From Methanosarcina acetivorans C2A (GTDB lineage: Archaea > Halobacteriota > Methanosarcinia > Methanosarcinales > Methanosarcinaceae), in the NCBI RefSeq assembly GCF_000007345.1, contig NC_003552.1, forward strand, positions 4,278,001-4,342,000: DNA of 64,000 nt, in the 5' to 3' direction. The notes below the pieces were generated by a model. It had not been told where the DNA came from. It made no database searches and saw only the letters and a program-made list of their open reading frames with translations. Of the stretch, positions 30,672 to 38,742 are shown in pieces (within the stretch, counting starts at the first letter, position 1; each line of letters starts with the position of its first letter). A program made the position numbers and the translations under genes.

Positions 30672-30895
30672 CCGGAAATATATCTGTTTACTGTAGTATA
30701 AAGTAGTTTCGAATTTTATGCCGGCTGATATATAAAAATCAGGATTGAGTGCTTACATTGCAAAAACCATTGAATTCGAATGGATATTGTTACCGGTGGC
30801 AGAGACTGTCTTAAGAACATGATTCTTCTGCTCCTTTTCGTTGAACGGAAAAATCTCCAACAGTAACGTTATTACCCAAAAAAAACAATCACTCT

Positions 30896-31954
30896 ATGGG
30901 GATTGTTGTGATTCGCGAAGCCATGTTCTACGAGAAACTCGAAGCTGACAAAGTACATTGCGGGCTCTGCGCCCATAGGTGCAAAATCGCTCCCGGAAAG
31001 AGAGGATTCTGCGGAGTCAGGGAAAATCGGGGAGGTAATCTTTATTCTCTTATTTACGGGACAGTTTCCAGCGAAGCTGTGGACCCTATCGAGAAAAAGC
31101 CGCTCTACCACTTCTATCCGGGGTCTTATGTCTACTCGGTGGGGACTATCGGATGCAACTTCCGCTGCAAGCACTGCCAGAACTGGTCGATTTCTCAGGT
31201 TTGTCTTGAAGACTCTTACACAACAGATATCCTTCCGGACGAGCTGGTAGGAAGGGCGCTTTTCTCAGGCTCGAAGTCCATTGCCTGGACGTATAATGAG
31301 CCCACAATCTGGCACGAGTATACGTACGAAAGCGCAAAAATGGCAAAAGAAGCCGGGCTTGCTACAGTATATGTGACCAACGGCTACATGACTCCCGAAG
31401 CCCTCAGGCATATTGAACCCTATCTGGATGCTGCCAATATCGATATCAAGGCTTTCACCGAGAAGTTTTATCATGATGTTGCCAGTGCAAAGCTGGCCCC
31501 GGTACTTGAGGCTTCTGCCCTTGCAAAAGAGCTCGGGATTCATGTAGAGATAACCAATCTCATCATCCCGCATCAGAATGACTCTCCAGAAGAACTCAGG
31601 GAACTTTCGAAGTGGGCTTACAAAAACCTCGGACCTGAAACTCCCCTCCACTTTACACGCTTTCACCCCCAGTACCAGATGCAGGACCTCCAGCCAACTC
31701 CGGTAAAAACCATGGAGGAAGCCTGTAAAATCGCAACGGAAGAAGGAATGAAGTATGTCTATATGGGCAACGTTCCGGGAAGCGACCGCAATAATACCTT
31801 CTGTCCGAATTGCGGCAAAATACTGATCACCCGAGGATTTTTCGATATAGAAAAGTACGAAATTACGCCTGAAAAGACCTGCCCGGTCTGCGGGGAGAAT
31901 ATTCCTATCATCGGAGAGTATGTAAAACGGGAATTTAATGAAGCGGAAGACTGA
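30896..31954 (+). CDS. amrS: AmmeMemoRadiSam system radical SAM enzyme (PFL-activase-like)
   Basis: 352 aa (possibly starting at ATG 30923). Early cysteines HCGLCAHRCKI near residue 22, then the radical SAM motif GCNFRCKHC near residue 84, a partial TIM barrel (ITNLIIPHQND, LHFTRFHPQYQM), and a C-terminal zinc-ribbon-like pair CPNCGK... CPVCGE. This layout matches the radical SAM member of the AMMECR1-Memo-radical SAM gene set, found across archaea. Its reaction is not established. The AMMECR1 and Memo partners are not in this window. Confidence 0.9.
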   Translation: MGIVVIREAMFYEKLEADKVHCGLCAHRCKIAPGKRGFCGVRENRGGNLYSLIYGTVSSEAVDPIEKKPLYHFYPGSYVYSVGTIGCNFRCKHCQNWSISQVCLEDSYTTDILPDELVGRALFSGSKSIAWTYNEPTIWHEYTYESAKMAKEAGLATVYVTNGYMTPEALRHIEPYLDAANIDIKAFTEKFYHDVASAKLAPVLEASALAKELGIHVEITNLIIPHQNDSPEELRELSKWAYKNLGPETPLHFTRFHPQYQMQDLQPTPVKTMEEACKIATEEGMKYVYMGNVPGSDRNNTFCPNCGKILITRGFFDIEKYEITPEKTCPVCGENIPIIGEYVKREFNEAED

Positions 31955-32450
31955 AAGTGATCCCCGATTAAGTGGCGGCTCTATTCCGGAATCCCGGAAA
32001 TTTTTTTCATTTTTTTTCTCTTCCTGCGTAGCACGAGATCTGAGCCGGGCTGCCTGCCAGATGAAAAGTTACATGCAGCAGGCACCGCAATTAAGGGAGA
32101 TTAGTTATACTGAAGAAACTCCCCTCTGGACTGAGAGAATATTGTGCTCTTACCTTGGAAGCCGATTTTCAATTCTGGTAAACATCAGCGCCTCCGCCAG
32201 CCTGTCTTGCGGCTCTGCAGAAAAAGCTGAGAACAGATTTGAAAGAGGACTTAGACCGAAATTTCAGCCTATTTGAGCTGCTGGAGTAGCTCCGGCTCAC
32301 AAGTACCCTCGACAGTTTTTACTTTTCTCTTTCTGTTTTGTAGGAAAGACGCTCTCCTGCGTCAAGGGGACAGGAACGACACGATATAGCTAATGATGTT
32401 GCACTGGTCAGAGATATTGTAATTTAAGTCCTTTTTAGTCCTCTTAAATG
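31955..32450. repeat. Intergenic with partial copy of a dispersed hairpin repeat
   Basis: About 32190-32420 contains GCGCCTCCGCCAGCCTGTCT and CGCTCTCCTGCGTC, matching the inverted repeats that flank the TPR gene at 51 and 53 kb. No convincing gene; an open frame at 31938-32276 overlaps the previous gene and looks spurious. Confidence 0.5.
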
Positions 32451-32972
32451 TCAGAAAAGATATTTTTCGCGCCCTTCTTCAAAGATTTTGATTATCCCTG
32501 CCTTCAGGGAAGGCGTATAGCTGTCAGGCTCGATTTTAACAGCCCTGTACAGTTCTTCGAGCTCCACCCACTCAACGGAAACGGCTTCCTCGGGGTCATA
32601 CAGGATAAGGCTGGCAGTTCCTTCCGAGCATCTGCCTGAGAATACCGTATGGTAAGCTCCTTTGTTTTCCAGGATGCAGGGGATTTTGAACAATTTCCTG
32701 AAAGGGACTGAGATTCCTATTTCTTCGAGCATTTCCCGCGCAATGCAGGCTTCGTAGGACTCGTCTGCGACAGTGCCGCTTACGGAATAGGTGTAGCGGT
32801 TGGGAAACCAGTATTTTCCGGGAGCCCGCTTCTGAAGGAGCATTCTGTTTTCGGGGTCAAGGAGGATGAGCTGGGAAGCCCTGTGAATATGATTTCCCGA
32901 ATAAAATTCTTCCCTAGGGCGCAGTCCAAGAAAATTATCATCTTTGTCAACTTCACTGATCAACTCTGTCAC
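32451..32972 (-). CDS. NUDIX hydrolase
   Basis: 173 aa. The NUDIX box is complete: GTVADESYEACIAREMLEEIG near residue 66 (G-x5-E-x7-REMLEEIG). Upstream, HRASQLILLD... LLQKRAPGKYWFPNRYTYSVSG resembles the isopentenyl-diphosphate isomerase-like subfamily. Key IPP isomerase residues cannot be confirmed by eye, so a generic nucleoside-diphosphate-linked hydrolase is equally possible. It stands alone, convergent with the preceding genes. Confidence 0.85.
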   Translation of the reverse strand: MTELISEVDKDDNFLGLRPREEFYSGNHIHRASQLILLDPENRMLLQKRAPGKYWFPNRYTYSVSGTVADESYEACIAREMLEEIGISVPFRKLFKIPCILENKGAYHTVFSGRCSEGTASLILYDPEEAVSVEWVELEELYRAVKIEPDSYTPSLKAGIIKIFEEGREKYLF

Positions 32973-33139
32973 AGGAAACCTCCGGGTCAGTTCTGGATCT
33001 TTAACACGAGTATTTTAACATGGGTATTTTAACGCAGGTATGCATTTCGGGAGCATTTCGGGAAGACAAAAAATGAAATTCAAAAAATGAAATTCGATGA
33101 AATAATATGAAAAATGACAATTTAGCTTTTCAGACGCTT

Positions 33140-33454
33140 TCAGGGCTCAGAGACTTCTTTTGGTTTCTCTGCGACTTTCTGGATCTCTTCAAGCAGCTGG
33201 TCGTCGGTCTTGCTTTTTATGTCAATCCCGAGCTTTGTAGCAGTCTCCTGTACCTTGGTCTTTGGAGTTATGGGTTCCTTTAAGGATTTCTCAAAATCCT
33301 TCAGGTTCTGTTCGGATTCTCTCTGGGCTTTTTTGAATTCTCCCACCGAACTTCCCATAGACCGTGCAAGTTCCGGGAGTTTGCTTGCCCCAAAAAGGAG
33401 TATAGCTATTGCGAATATAAACATCAGTTCCATGGGACCTGGCATGCCAACCAT
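33140..33454 (-). CDS. tatA: Sec-independent translocase subunit TatA/E
   Basis: 104 aa from ATG 33454 (MVGMPGPMELMFIF); a longer frame upstream adds basic residues that do not fit. One N-terminal transmembrane helix (MELMFIFAIAILLFG), the hinge and amphipathic helix SKLPELARSMGSSVGEFKKAQRE, then a charged tail. TatA forms the translocation pore with TatC for folded twin-arginine proteins. Part of a minus-strand group with a second tatA and tatC. Confidence 0.93.
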   Translation of the reverse strand: MVGMPGPMELMFIFAIAILLFGASKLPELARSMGSSVGEFKKAQRESEQNLKDFEKSLKEPITPKTKVQETATKLGIDIKSKTDDQLLEEIQKVAEKPKEVSEP

Positions 33455-33674
33455 ATCTATACCTCGAATTTTTACTTTTTTCTGGTTTTTCAGGCTTATC
33501 AGCAAATAATGTTTGTCAGCAAATTATAATAATTTTAGTAGAACAAAAATTATTCTGAATACTGCTGTTAGTAGAGAATGAGGATTTACTTCTACTATAT
33601 ATACCTTTTATTTTTCAATTATTATTTGTCAGATTTTTATCTATTCACTCTTATATTGACCTGCATTGTAAGCT

Positions 33675-34022
33675 TCAGTTTTCCGGAATTTTTCCATTGG
33701 CTCCAGAAGCTTCGGGATTTTCCGTTTCTGGAATGGAAGACCTGGCTTCCAGTGAGTCTTTAAGGCTCTGGTCCGCTCCAGTTTTTGTATTCAGGTCTTC
33801 AGTTTCTTTTTTCGTTGCTTCCTCTTTTGCCCCGGCAGTAGCCCCCTCGGTTCTCCGGGTATATGAATCGAAAGTCGTAAGCTCCAGTTCAGCAGCTCTC
33901 TGGGCTTTTTTGAACTCTCCTACCGCACCTCCAAGCGACCTTGCAAGTTCGGGGAGCTTCGTTGGCCCGAAGAGAAAGAGTGCAGCGCCAAGGATTGCAA
34001 GTAATTCAAGGGAACCTATCAT
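33675..34022 (-). CDS. tatA: Sec-independent translocase subunit TatA/E (second copy)
   Basis: 115 aa: helix LELLAILGAALFLFG, the TKLPELARSLGGAVGEFKKAQ amphipathic segment and a longer acidic tail rich in Thr/Glu. Similar to the first copy across the functional segment but different in the tail. It follows tatC by 83 nt on the same strand. Confidence 0.93.
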   Translation of the reverse strand: MIGSLELLAILGAALFLFGPTKLPELARSLGGAVGEFKKAQRAAELELTTFDSYTRRTEGATAGAKEEATKKETEDLNTKTGADQSLKDSLEARSSIPETENPEASGANGKIPEN

Positions 34023-34105
34023 TGTCGGTTATTATCAGCGACCAAATATAAAAATTCTTGCAAAAGGCAGGGCTGGCAGTTTTATCCAAGCCCGTTTCCA
34101 GGATA

Positions 34106-34891
34106 TTAAAAAAGCCTTACCAGCAGCAGGCTGAATTCAAAGAGGACTGCAAGCAGAAGCGCGACCAGAATTTGGGCAATGAATGTAGGGTCGGGTGAAA
34201 GGAACAGGGAAAGCGTTACAATTGCGCTGTAGACCAGCAAACGCTGTTTCTTGAGGGTCTGGTACTTTACAAGCCCCAGTTTCACGGCAAATACCACAAG
34301 GAGGGGAGCCTGAAATACGACCCCGAAGCCTGCAAGGATCGTTGTCACTGCCGAGAGAGTATTCTGGACGGAGAGCTGGGCTGAAGCCACATCCCCTGAA
34401 TAAAAGAAAATGTACCTGAACATCACAGGCAAGACAATGAAGTAGCCGAGGGCGGCTCCCAGGATAAAGAGGAGGAACGAAGCAGGGACAACTTTCAGGA
34501 AAAAGCGCTTCTCATGAGGATAAAGCCCTTTGCCTGCAAACCTGTAGAGCTGGTAGAAGAACTGGGGGATTGAGACTGCAAGGGCAAAGACCAGGCAGAG
34601 CTTGAGGCGGGCAAAGATCCATTCAAGTGGGGAATAGACCGCCATATCCAGTTCCGGACTTATGAATTCCTTCCAGACAAGCATCATCCCTTTTTCCGAG
34701 AAGGGATATGCAACCAGCATAGACAGAAAGAGCCAGACCAAAACTACGGCAAGCCGGTTCCTGAGCTCATACAGGTGAGCCATAAGGGGTTCTTCGAAGT
34801 CTCCAGGTACCCCGGAAGAATAAGTATTAGTGCTTCCATTAATTTTGTTTCCTGTATCAGGGAGCTGGTTTCTGGTATTATGGGAGTTCAT
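34106..34891 (-). CDS. tatC: Sec-independent translocase subunit TatC
   Basis: 261 aa with six transmembrane helices. The N-terminal cytosolic motif EEPLMAHLYELRNRLAV and the conserved periplasmic-loop segment (SPLEWIFARLKLCLVF, YRFAGKGLYPHEKRFF) identify TatC, the twin-arginine signal receptor. The first 35 residues are a Ser/Thr/Asn-rich extension. It heads a minus-strand group with both tatA genes. Confidence 0.93.
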   Translation of the reverse strand: MNSHNTRNQLPDTGNKINGSTNTYSSGVPGDFEEPLMAHLYELRNRLAVVLVWLFLSMLVAYPFSEKGMMLVWKEFISPELDMAVYSPLEWIFARLKLCLVFALAVSIPQFFYQLYRFAGKGLYPHEKRFFLKVVPASFLLFILGAALGYFIVLPVMFRYIFFYSGDVASAQLSVQNTLSAVTTILAGFGVVFQAPLLVVFAVKLGLVKYQTLKKQRLLVYSAIVTLSLFLSPDPTFIAQILVALLLAVLFEFSLLLVRLF

Positions 34892-35772
34892 GGTTTCATC
34901 TGAATTTTTAACTGTTTTTCTACTGGTCCGCTATCCGGTTTTCTGTCGGTTTCTATCTGAGCTCATCCCAAAACCTATTTTTAATCTCACTTATCAGAAT
35001 TATTCAGGATTGCTTTCATAATCAGAAGCTCGATTTGTTACTCAAATACGAGACCCAAAGAAGCAAATTTTGATTTTTGGGATAGGCTCTCTGTTTATCT
35101 GTTGGGTTTTTCTCTTTTTGCTGGCTTGATAGCTATTTTTACTTAGCTTACTATCTGTATTTCTGCTGTTCTATCTGTTTTTTTGCTGTTCTATCTGTTT
35201 TTCTGCTGTTTTACCTAAGGTTTTTCTGTCTTACACTGCATTTTAATAAATATATTAATATCGGAACTTCCTATTACATTTACATCTAAGGGTCCGATAA
35301 TATCCCGCATATCCGGACGTGCCTGATATATCAGGTATGCTGGATGCTTTGGATATTCCGAAGCCTGACTGCTCCAAAACTATAGAGCCAAGATATGTAT
35401 TTACCGTACTTAATATTTACAGTGATTATTCGTATTAACAGTATCAGCTTCCGTGTTTTAGTTCCCATGCTTAAGTTTCATGTTAAATCCTTAAAACACA
35501 AAGCTTGAAATATGATGCTTTGATCTGGAAGCTTGCATTTACTACACCCGAGCATAACAAAACATATAACAGGATAATCAATCCCTAAGGAAATCAATCC
35601 CTGAGGGAATTAATCCCTGAGGAAATTAATCCCTAAGGAATCAGTCCCTGAGGGAATCAATCCCTGAGGAAATCAATCCCTAAGGAATCAGTCCCGGAAG
35701 GAAATTGACTCCCAAAGAAAATTAATTCCTGAAGGATAATCAGTTCCTTTATTTGCCGGATAGGTACTCGAT
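34892..35772. other. Divergent intergenic region between two tatC genes
   Basis: 880 bases between oppositely oriented tatC genes. Pyrimidine-rich repeats (CTATCTGTTTTTCTGCTGTT, about 35150-35210) and a tandem array at 35575-35745; no gene. Confidence 0.6.
35575..35745. repeat. Tandem degenerate 16-18-bp repeat upstream of the second tatC
   Basis: About ten units of AATCAATCCCTGAGGGA with variations (AATTAATCCCTAAGGAA, GTCCCGGAAGG), ending about 30 nt before the tatC-like gene at 35773. CCCTGAGGG cores are self-complementary, so each unit can form a small hairpin. Confidence 0.85.
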
Positions 35773-36552
35773 ATGTCTGAAGCAATTGAAAACTTAAGTG
35801 TAATTCTGCTGACCCTGCGAAAGAAATTGACTGTGGTTGCTGCAGTTCTCTTCACAGGCGTCGTTCTTTCTTTTCAGTTTACGGGTCCGCTGATTGAGAG
35901 GATGAAAGAGGACCTCTTACCTGAGGGTGCTAAGCTGGTTTATGTGTCCCCTCTCGAAGTAATGATGCTGAAGCTCAAGCTCTCATTTATAATAGGTCTG
36001 CTCTTAACCTTGCCCTTTATCGCATTCTATGCCTACCGGGCTGTATCGAGGCGTTTTTCTTTACGAAATCCTATACAGATCGGGAAAAGTCAGTTTTTAC
36101 TTTTGAGTGTAGCTGCTCTTGTAATGTTTGTTATCGGGGCTTCTTATGCTTACTTCTTCATGCTTCCCCTTTTTCTGGACTACCTCTACCTGAACGCAGC
36201 AGGTTCGGGGGTAACTGCAACCTATTCGATCTTCAAGTTCATCTCGTTTGCAGCTGCAGGCACGGCCCTTTTCGGGCTAATTTTCGAGCTCCCGATTGTC
36301 CTCACCTTCCTGACCCGGAACGGCTTTATCCAGTACAGTACCCTTGTGACCTACCGCAAGCACATTTATATTGTCTTCCTGGTTGCAGGAGCTATAATTA
36401 CTCCTCCTGACGTGCTCAGCCAGGTCATGGTAGCTGTACCAATGGTCATCTTTTTTGAGGTCAGCATGGTTGTTGTGAGGGTGCTTGGCGTGAAACATAA
36501 AGTCTCTCAGCCTGACCATTCATCGGCATCTCGAGTTTCCGAAAGAAGCTAA
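35773..36552 (+). CDS. tatC: TatC-family protein, divergent second copy
   Basis: 259 aa, six transmembrane helices; typical TatC layout (IENLSVILLTLRKKLTVVAAV, VYVSPLEVMMLKLKLSFI, ITPPDVLSQVMVAVPM). Compared with the 34106 copy it lacks the clear HLxELRxRL motif, replaced by LSVILLTLRKKL, so signal recognition may differ. Methanosarcina-type archaea can carry more than one TatC; this one has no adjacent tatA on its strand. It lies divergent from the first tatC. Confidence 0.88.
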   Translation: MSEAIENLSVILLTLRKKLTVVAAVLFTGVVLSFQFTGPLIERMKEDLLPEGAKLVYVSPLEVMMLKLKLSFIIGLLLTLPFIAFYAYRAVSRRFSLRNPIQIGKSQFLLLSVAALVMFVIGASYAYFFMLPLFLDYLYLNAAGSGVTATYSIFKFISFAAAGTALFGLIFELPIVLTFLTRNGFIQYSTLVTYRKHIYIVFLVAGAIITPPDVLSQVMVAVPMVIFFEVSMVVVRVLGVKHKVSQPDHSSASRVSERS

Positions 36553-36791
36553 GCCCTGTGAGGAAAGACAAAAGAAATGTAAAGAAGGAAAGAAGCAGGC
36601 AGGACAAAAGTCTCAGGAAGAGATGTATACCGGAAAAAATCAGGAAAAAATCAGGAAAAGAAGCAGGAAAAGAAGCAGGCTGGAGAGACGTAGATTGAAT
36701 ATGAAGTAGCCCGAAAGAAAAGCAAACTGAAGATACAATAGATCGGAAGACAAGTAGAAAATGCAGACATCAGAGAATTGTTGTGCCGGAC

Positions 36792-36871
36792 AGAGGCGTG
36801 CGGATTGAAGGGGACAGGCGCGCCTGGGGGTGATGTGATGATATCTGAGAAAGTAACCCAGGCACGCCTCT
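36792..36871 (+). ncRNA. Candidate structured/switch-like RNA upstream of the EamA gene
   Basis: Two mutually exclusive stems share one strand: AGAGGCGTGC (36792-36801) with GCACGCCTCT (36862-36871), ten perfect pairs; or GCGCGCCTGGG (36818-36828) with CCCAGGCACGC (36857-36867), ten of eleven pairs. The loop TGATGTGATGATATCTGAGA contains box-C-like GTGATGA and box-D-like CTGA motifs. It lies 157 nt before the EamA start. It fits no riboswitch class I can name; C/D-box RNA or a terminator of the tatC unit are alternatives. Confidence 0.35.
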
Positions 36872-37027
36872 ACAAATTCTTTTCCACACTCGCCTATCCA
36901 CTATTATTTTTGTTTCGACAGTATTTAACGTTATCGAATCTATGTTATGGTAAATAGTTTTTCATTTTTGCCTGTGAAGGCAGCACTGGAAAGCCTTATT
37001 TAAACCAACTCCTTATTTGAAGAAGTC

Positions 37028-37918
37028 ATGGAGCCCAGATATATAAGAGCAAATGCTCAGGTTATTGCCGCCTCCGTAATCTACGGATTTGCAGGAATCT
37101 TCTTCCTTTACATTAAAAACATGGCGGCGGGACCTGTTGTATTTTGCCAGCTTCTTTTTGGGTTTCTTGTTCTAGCCGCTTACCTGGCAACGGCAGGAAA
37201 ATTCTCAGGAAGCTCAAGGATCCGGCTTAGGGGAAAAAGAAAAGCCATCTTGCTGCTCGGGGCCTGGCAAGCCGGAGTGATGCTTTCCTATTACACGGCT
37301 GTGAACTTTACGAATGTCTCAATGTCCGTGCTTTTGCTTTATACGGTTCCTTTTTATGTCCTGCTGATCGCTCCTGTCATCCTTAAAGAAAAGATCAGCA
37401 CAAAAAACCTTGTTGCTCTTACTCTCTCACTTATAGGGGTAGTGGTGGTCGTGGGCCCGGCAAATCTTGTTTTCGGCACGGCAGGCTCAGGCTATCTCTA
37501 CGGTGTGCTTATGGGACTTTTTTCGGGCTTTTTTTATGCCTGCATAATCATGACCTCCCGCTACCTCAGAGACGAATATTCAGGCCTGGAACAGCTTTTC
37601 CTCTCAACAGGCGTGACTCTTGTGATCCTCCTCCCCTTTATGCTGCAGATATCCTCCACAGCCCTGCTTGAAAACCTGCCAGTCCTGCTCTTCCTCGGGG
37701 TAATGATAACCTCTTTCGGATCCATTCTCTATTTCACAGGACTTGAGCATGTAAAAGCTCAGAATGCGAGTATAATCTCCCTGCTTGAGCCTGTAAGTGC
37801 CATTTTTTTTGCCTACCTCATCTTAAACGACCCGGTTTCCCAGGCAACCCTGTTCGGATGTATCCTTATTCTCGCAAGCTCTCTCCTTATGAGTCTGGAA
37901 AGTGAAAGCAAAATATGA
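37028..37918 (+). CDS. EamA/DMT-family transporter
   Basis: 296 aa with ten transmembrane helices in two EamA repeats (about 8-140 and 155-290; YGFAGIFFLYIKNM, SIISLLEPVSAIFFAYLILNDPV). Inner-membrane drug/metabolite exporters of this fold move small metabolites or amino acids; substrate unknown. Monocistronic by appearance, with a structured candidate RNA in the upstream region. Confidence 0.9.
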   Translation: MEPRYIRANAQVIAASVIYGFAGIFFLYIKNMAAGPVVFCQLLFGFLVLAAYLATAGKFSGSSRIRLRGKRKAILLLGAWQAGVMLSYYTAVNFTNVSMSVLLLYTVPFYVLLIAPVILKEKISTKNLVALTLSLIGVVVVVGPANLVFGTAGSGYLYGVLMGLFSGFFYACIIMTSRYLRDEYSGLEQLFLSTGVTLVILLPFMLQISSTALLENLPVLLFLGVMITSFGSILYFTGLEHVKAQNASIISLLEPVSAIFFAYLILNDPVSQATLFGCILILASSLLMSLESESKI

Positions 37919-38742
37919 AGTGAAAATCTTCTGAAAGGGCGGCACGTTCAAGAGGATTTATTCCTTGGATAAGTAACGTTACTTTTCTCTTTGTCAGAAG
38001 AATATGATCGGTTAAGGGCTACCAATAAATTCTAATACCAAGTAAATAATTTCAGATGTATTCCCTTATGTGTACATGTATTTTTCAAAGAGGTAATATA
38101 CAATCACTTACACAATCCTTTCTTAAAAAAGATAAAGCCTTGAAAGTAAAGCAGAATAAACTTTGTAAAAATCAGAGACAAAATAGGTTTGCCAAATAAT
38201 ATCGGAAGATATGTTGTAAACTATTTCAAAAGATATTTTGGAAATTACTTACAAACTATTTTGTGGAATCGGTTTGAAGTTTAATCAAGGAACCATACTC
38301 AGAATAAGGTTTTTTCCGGTACAACATTCAGCAAGTCAACAGTAAATCCGACAATAAATCAATACAGCAGTATACTCAGCTGTAAATCGTCAGTAAATCA
38401 ACAATTAATCAACAGTAAATGGTCAGTAAATCAAAACAGTAAATGGTCAGTAAATCAACAGTAAATAGTCAGTAAATCAACAGCGAATCAACATTAAAGT
38501 ATCTGGTAAAATATTTTATACTCTTACATCAATATTCTACAGTTGCGGATTCATGGGATCAGATTATTTCAGAACTATGTGAGACTTACAGAGGAGTTCG
38601 ATCTCCTTTCAGCAGAATTCATTTGCAATTTGAAGTTTTGTTTTCCGACAAGACATCAACAAAATTTATTAACAATCATCCTGTATTCTTATTCGTATCT
38701 TAAATATATTTTCTTGATTATTTGAAAAGGGCCTGGTATTTT
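37919..38742. other. Intergenic, AT-rich with tandem repeats
   Basis: 824 bases without a gene. Contains the tandem array at 38340-38490 and scattered direct repeats such as AAACTATTT (38217-38265). Confidence 0.6.
38340..38490. repeat. Degenerate tandem repeat (CAGTAAAT units)
   Basis: Repeated CAACAGTAAATGGTCAGTAA units with variations, about six to seven copies, upstream of the DUF4011 helicase gene. Confidence 0.75.

Noticed and set aside
31938-32276. 112-aa frame overlapping the radical SAM gene end
   Set aside because: Runs into a dispersed non-coding repeat; composition not protein-like.
35575-35745. CRISPR array
   Set aside because: No spacers between the 16-18-bp units.
36815-36826. 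CAGGCGCGCCTG palindrome as a separate operator
   Set aside because: It is part of the larger alternative-stem RNA candidate.
38340-38490. CRISPR array
   Set aside because: Units are contiguous and degenerate with no unique spacers; no cas genes nearby.
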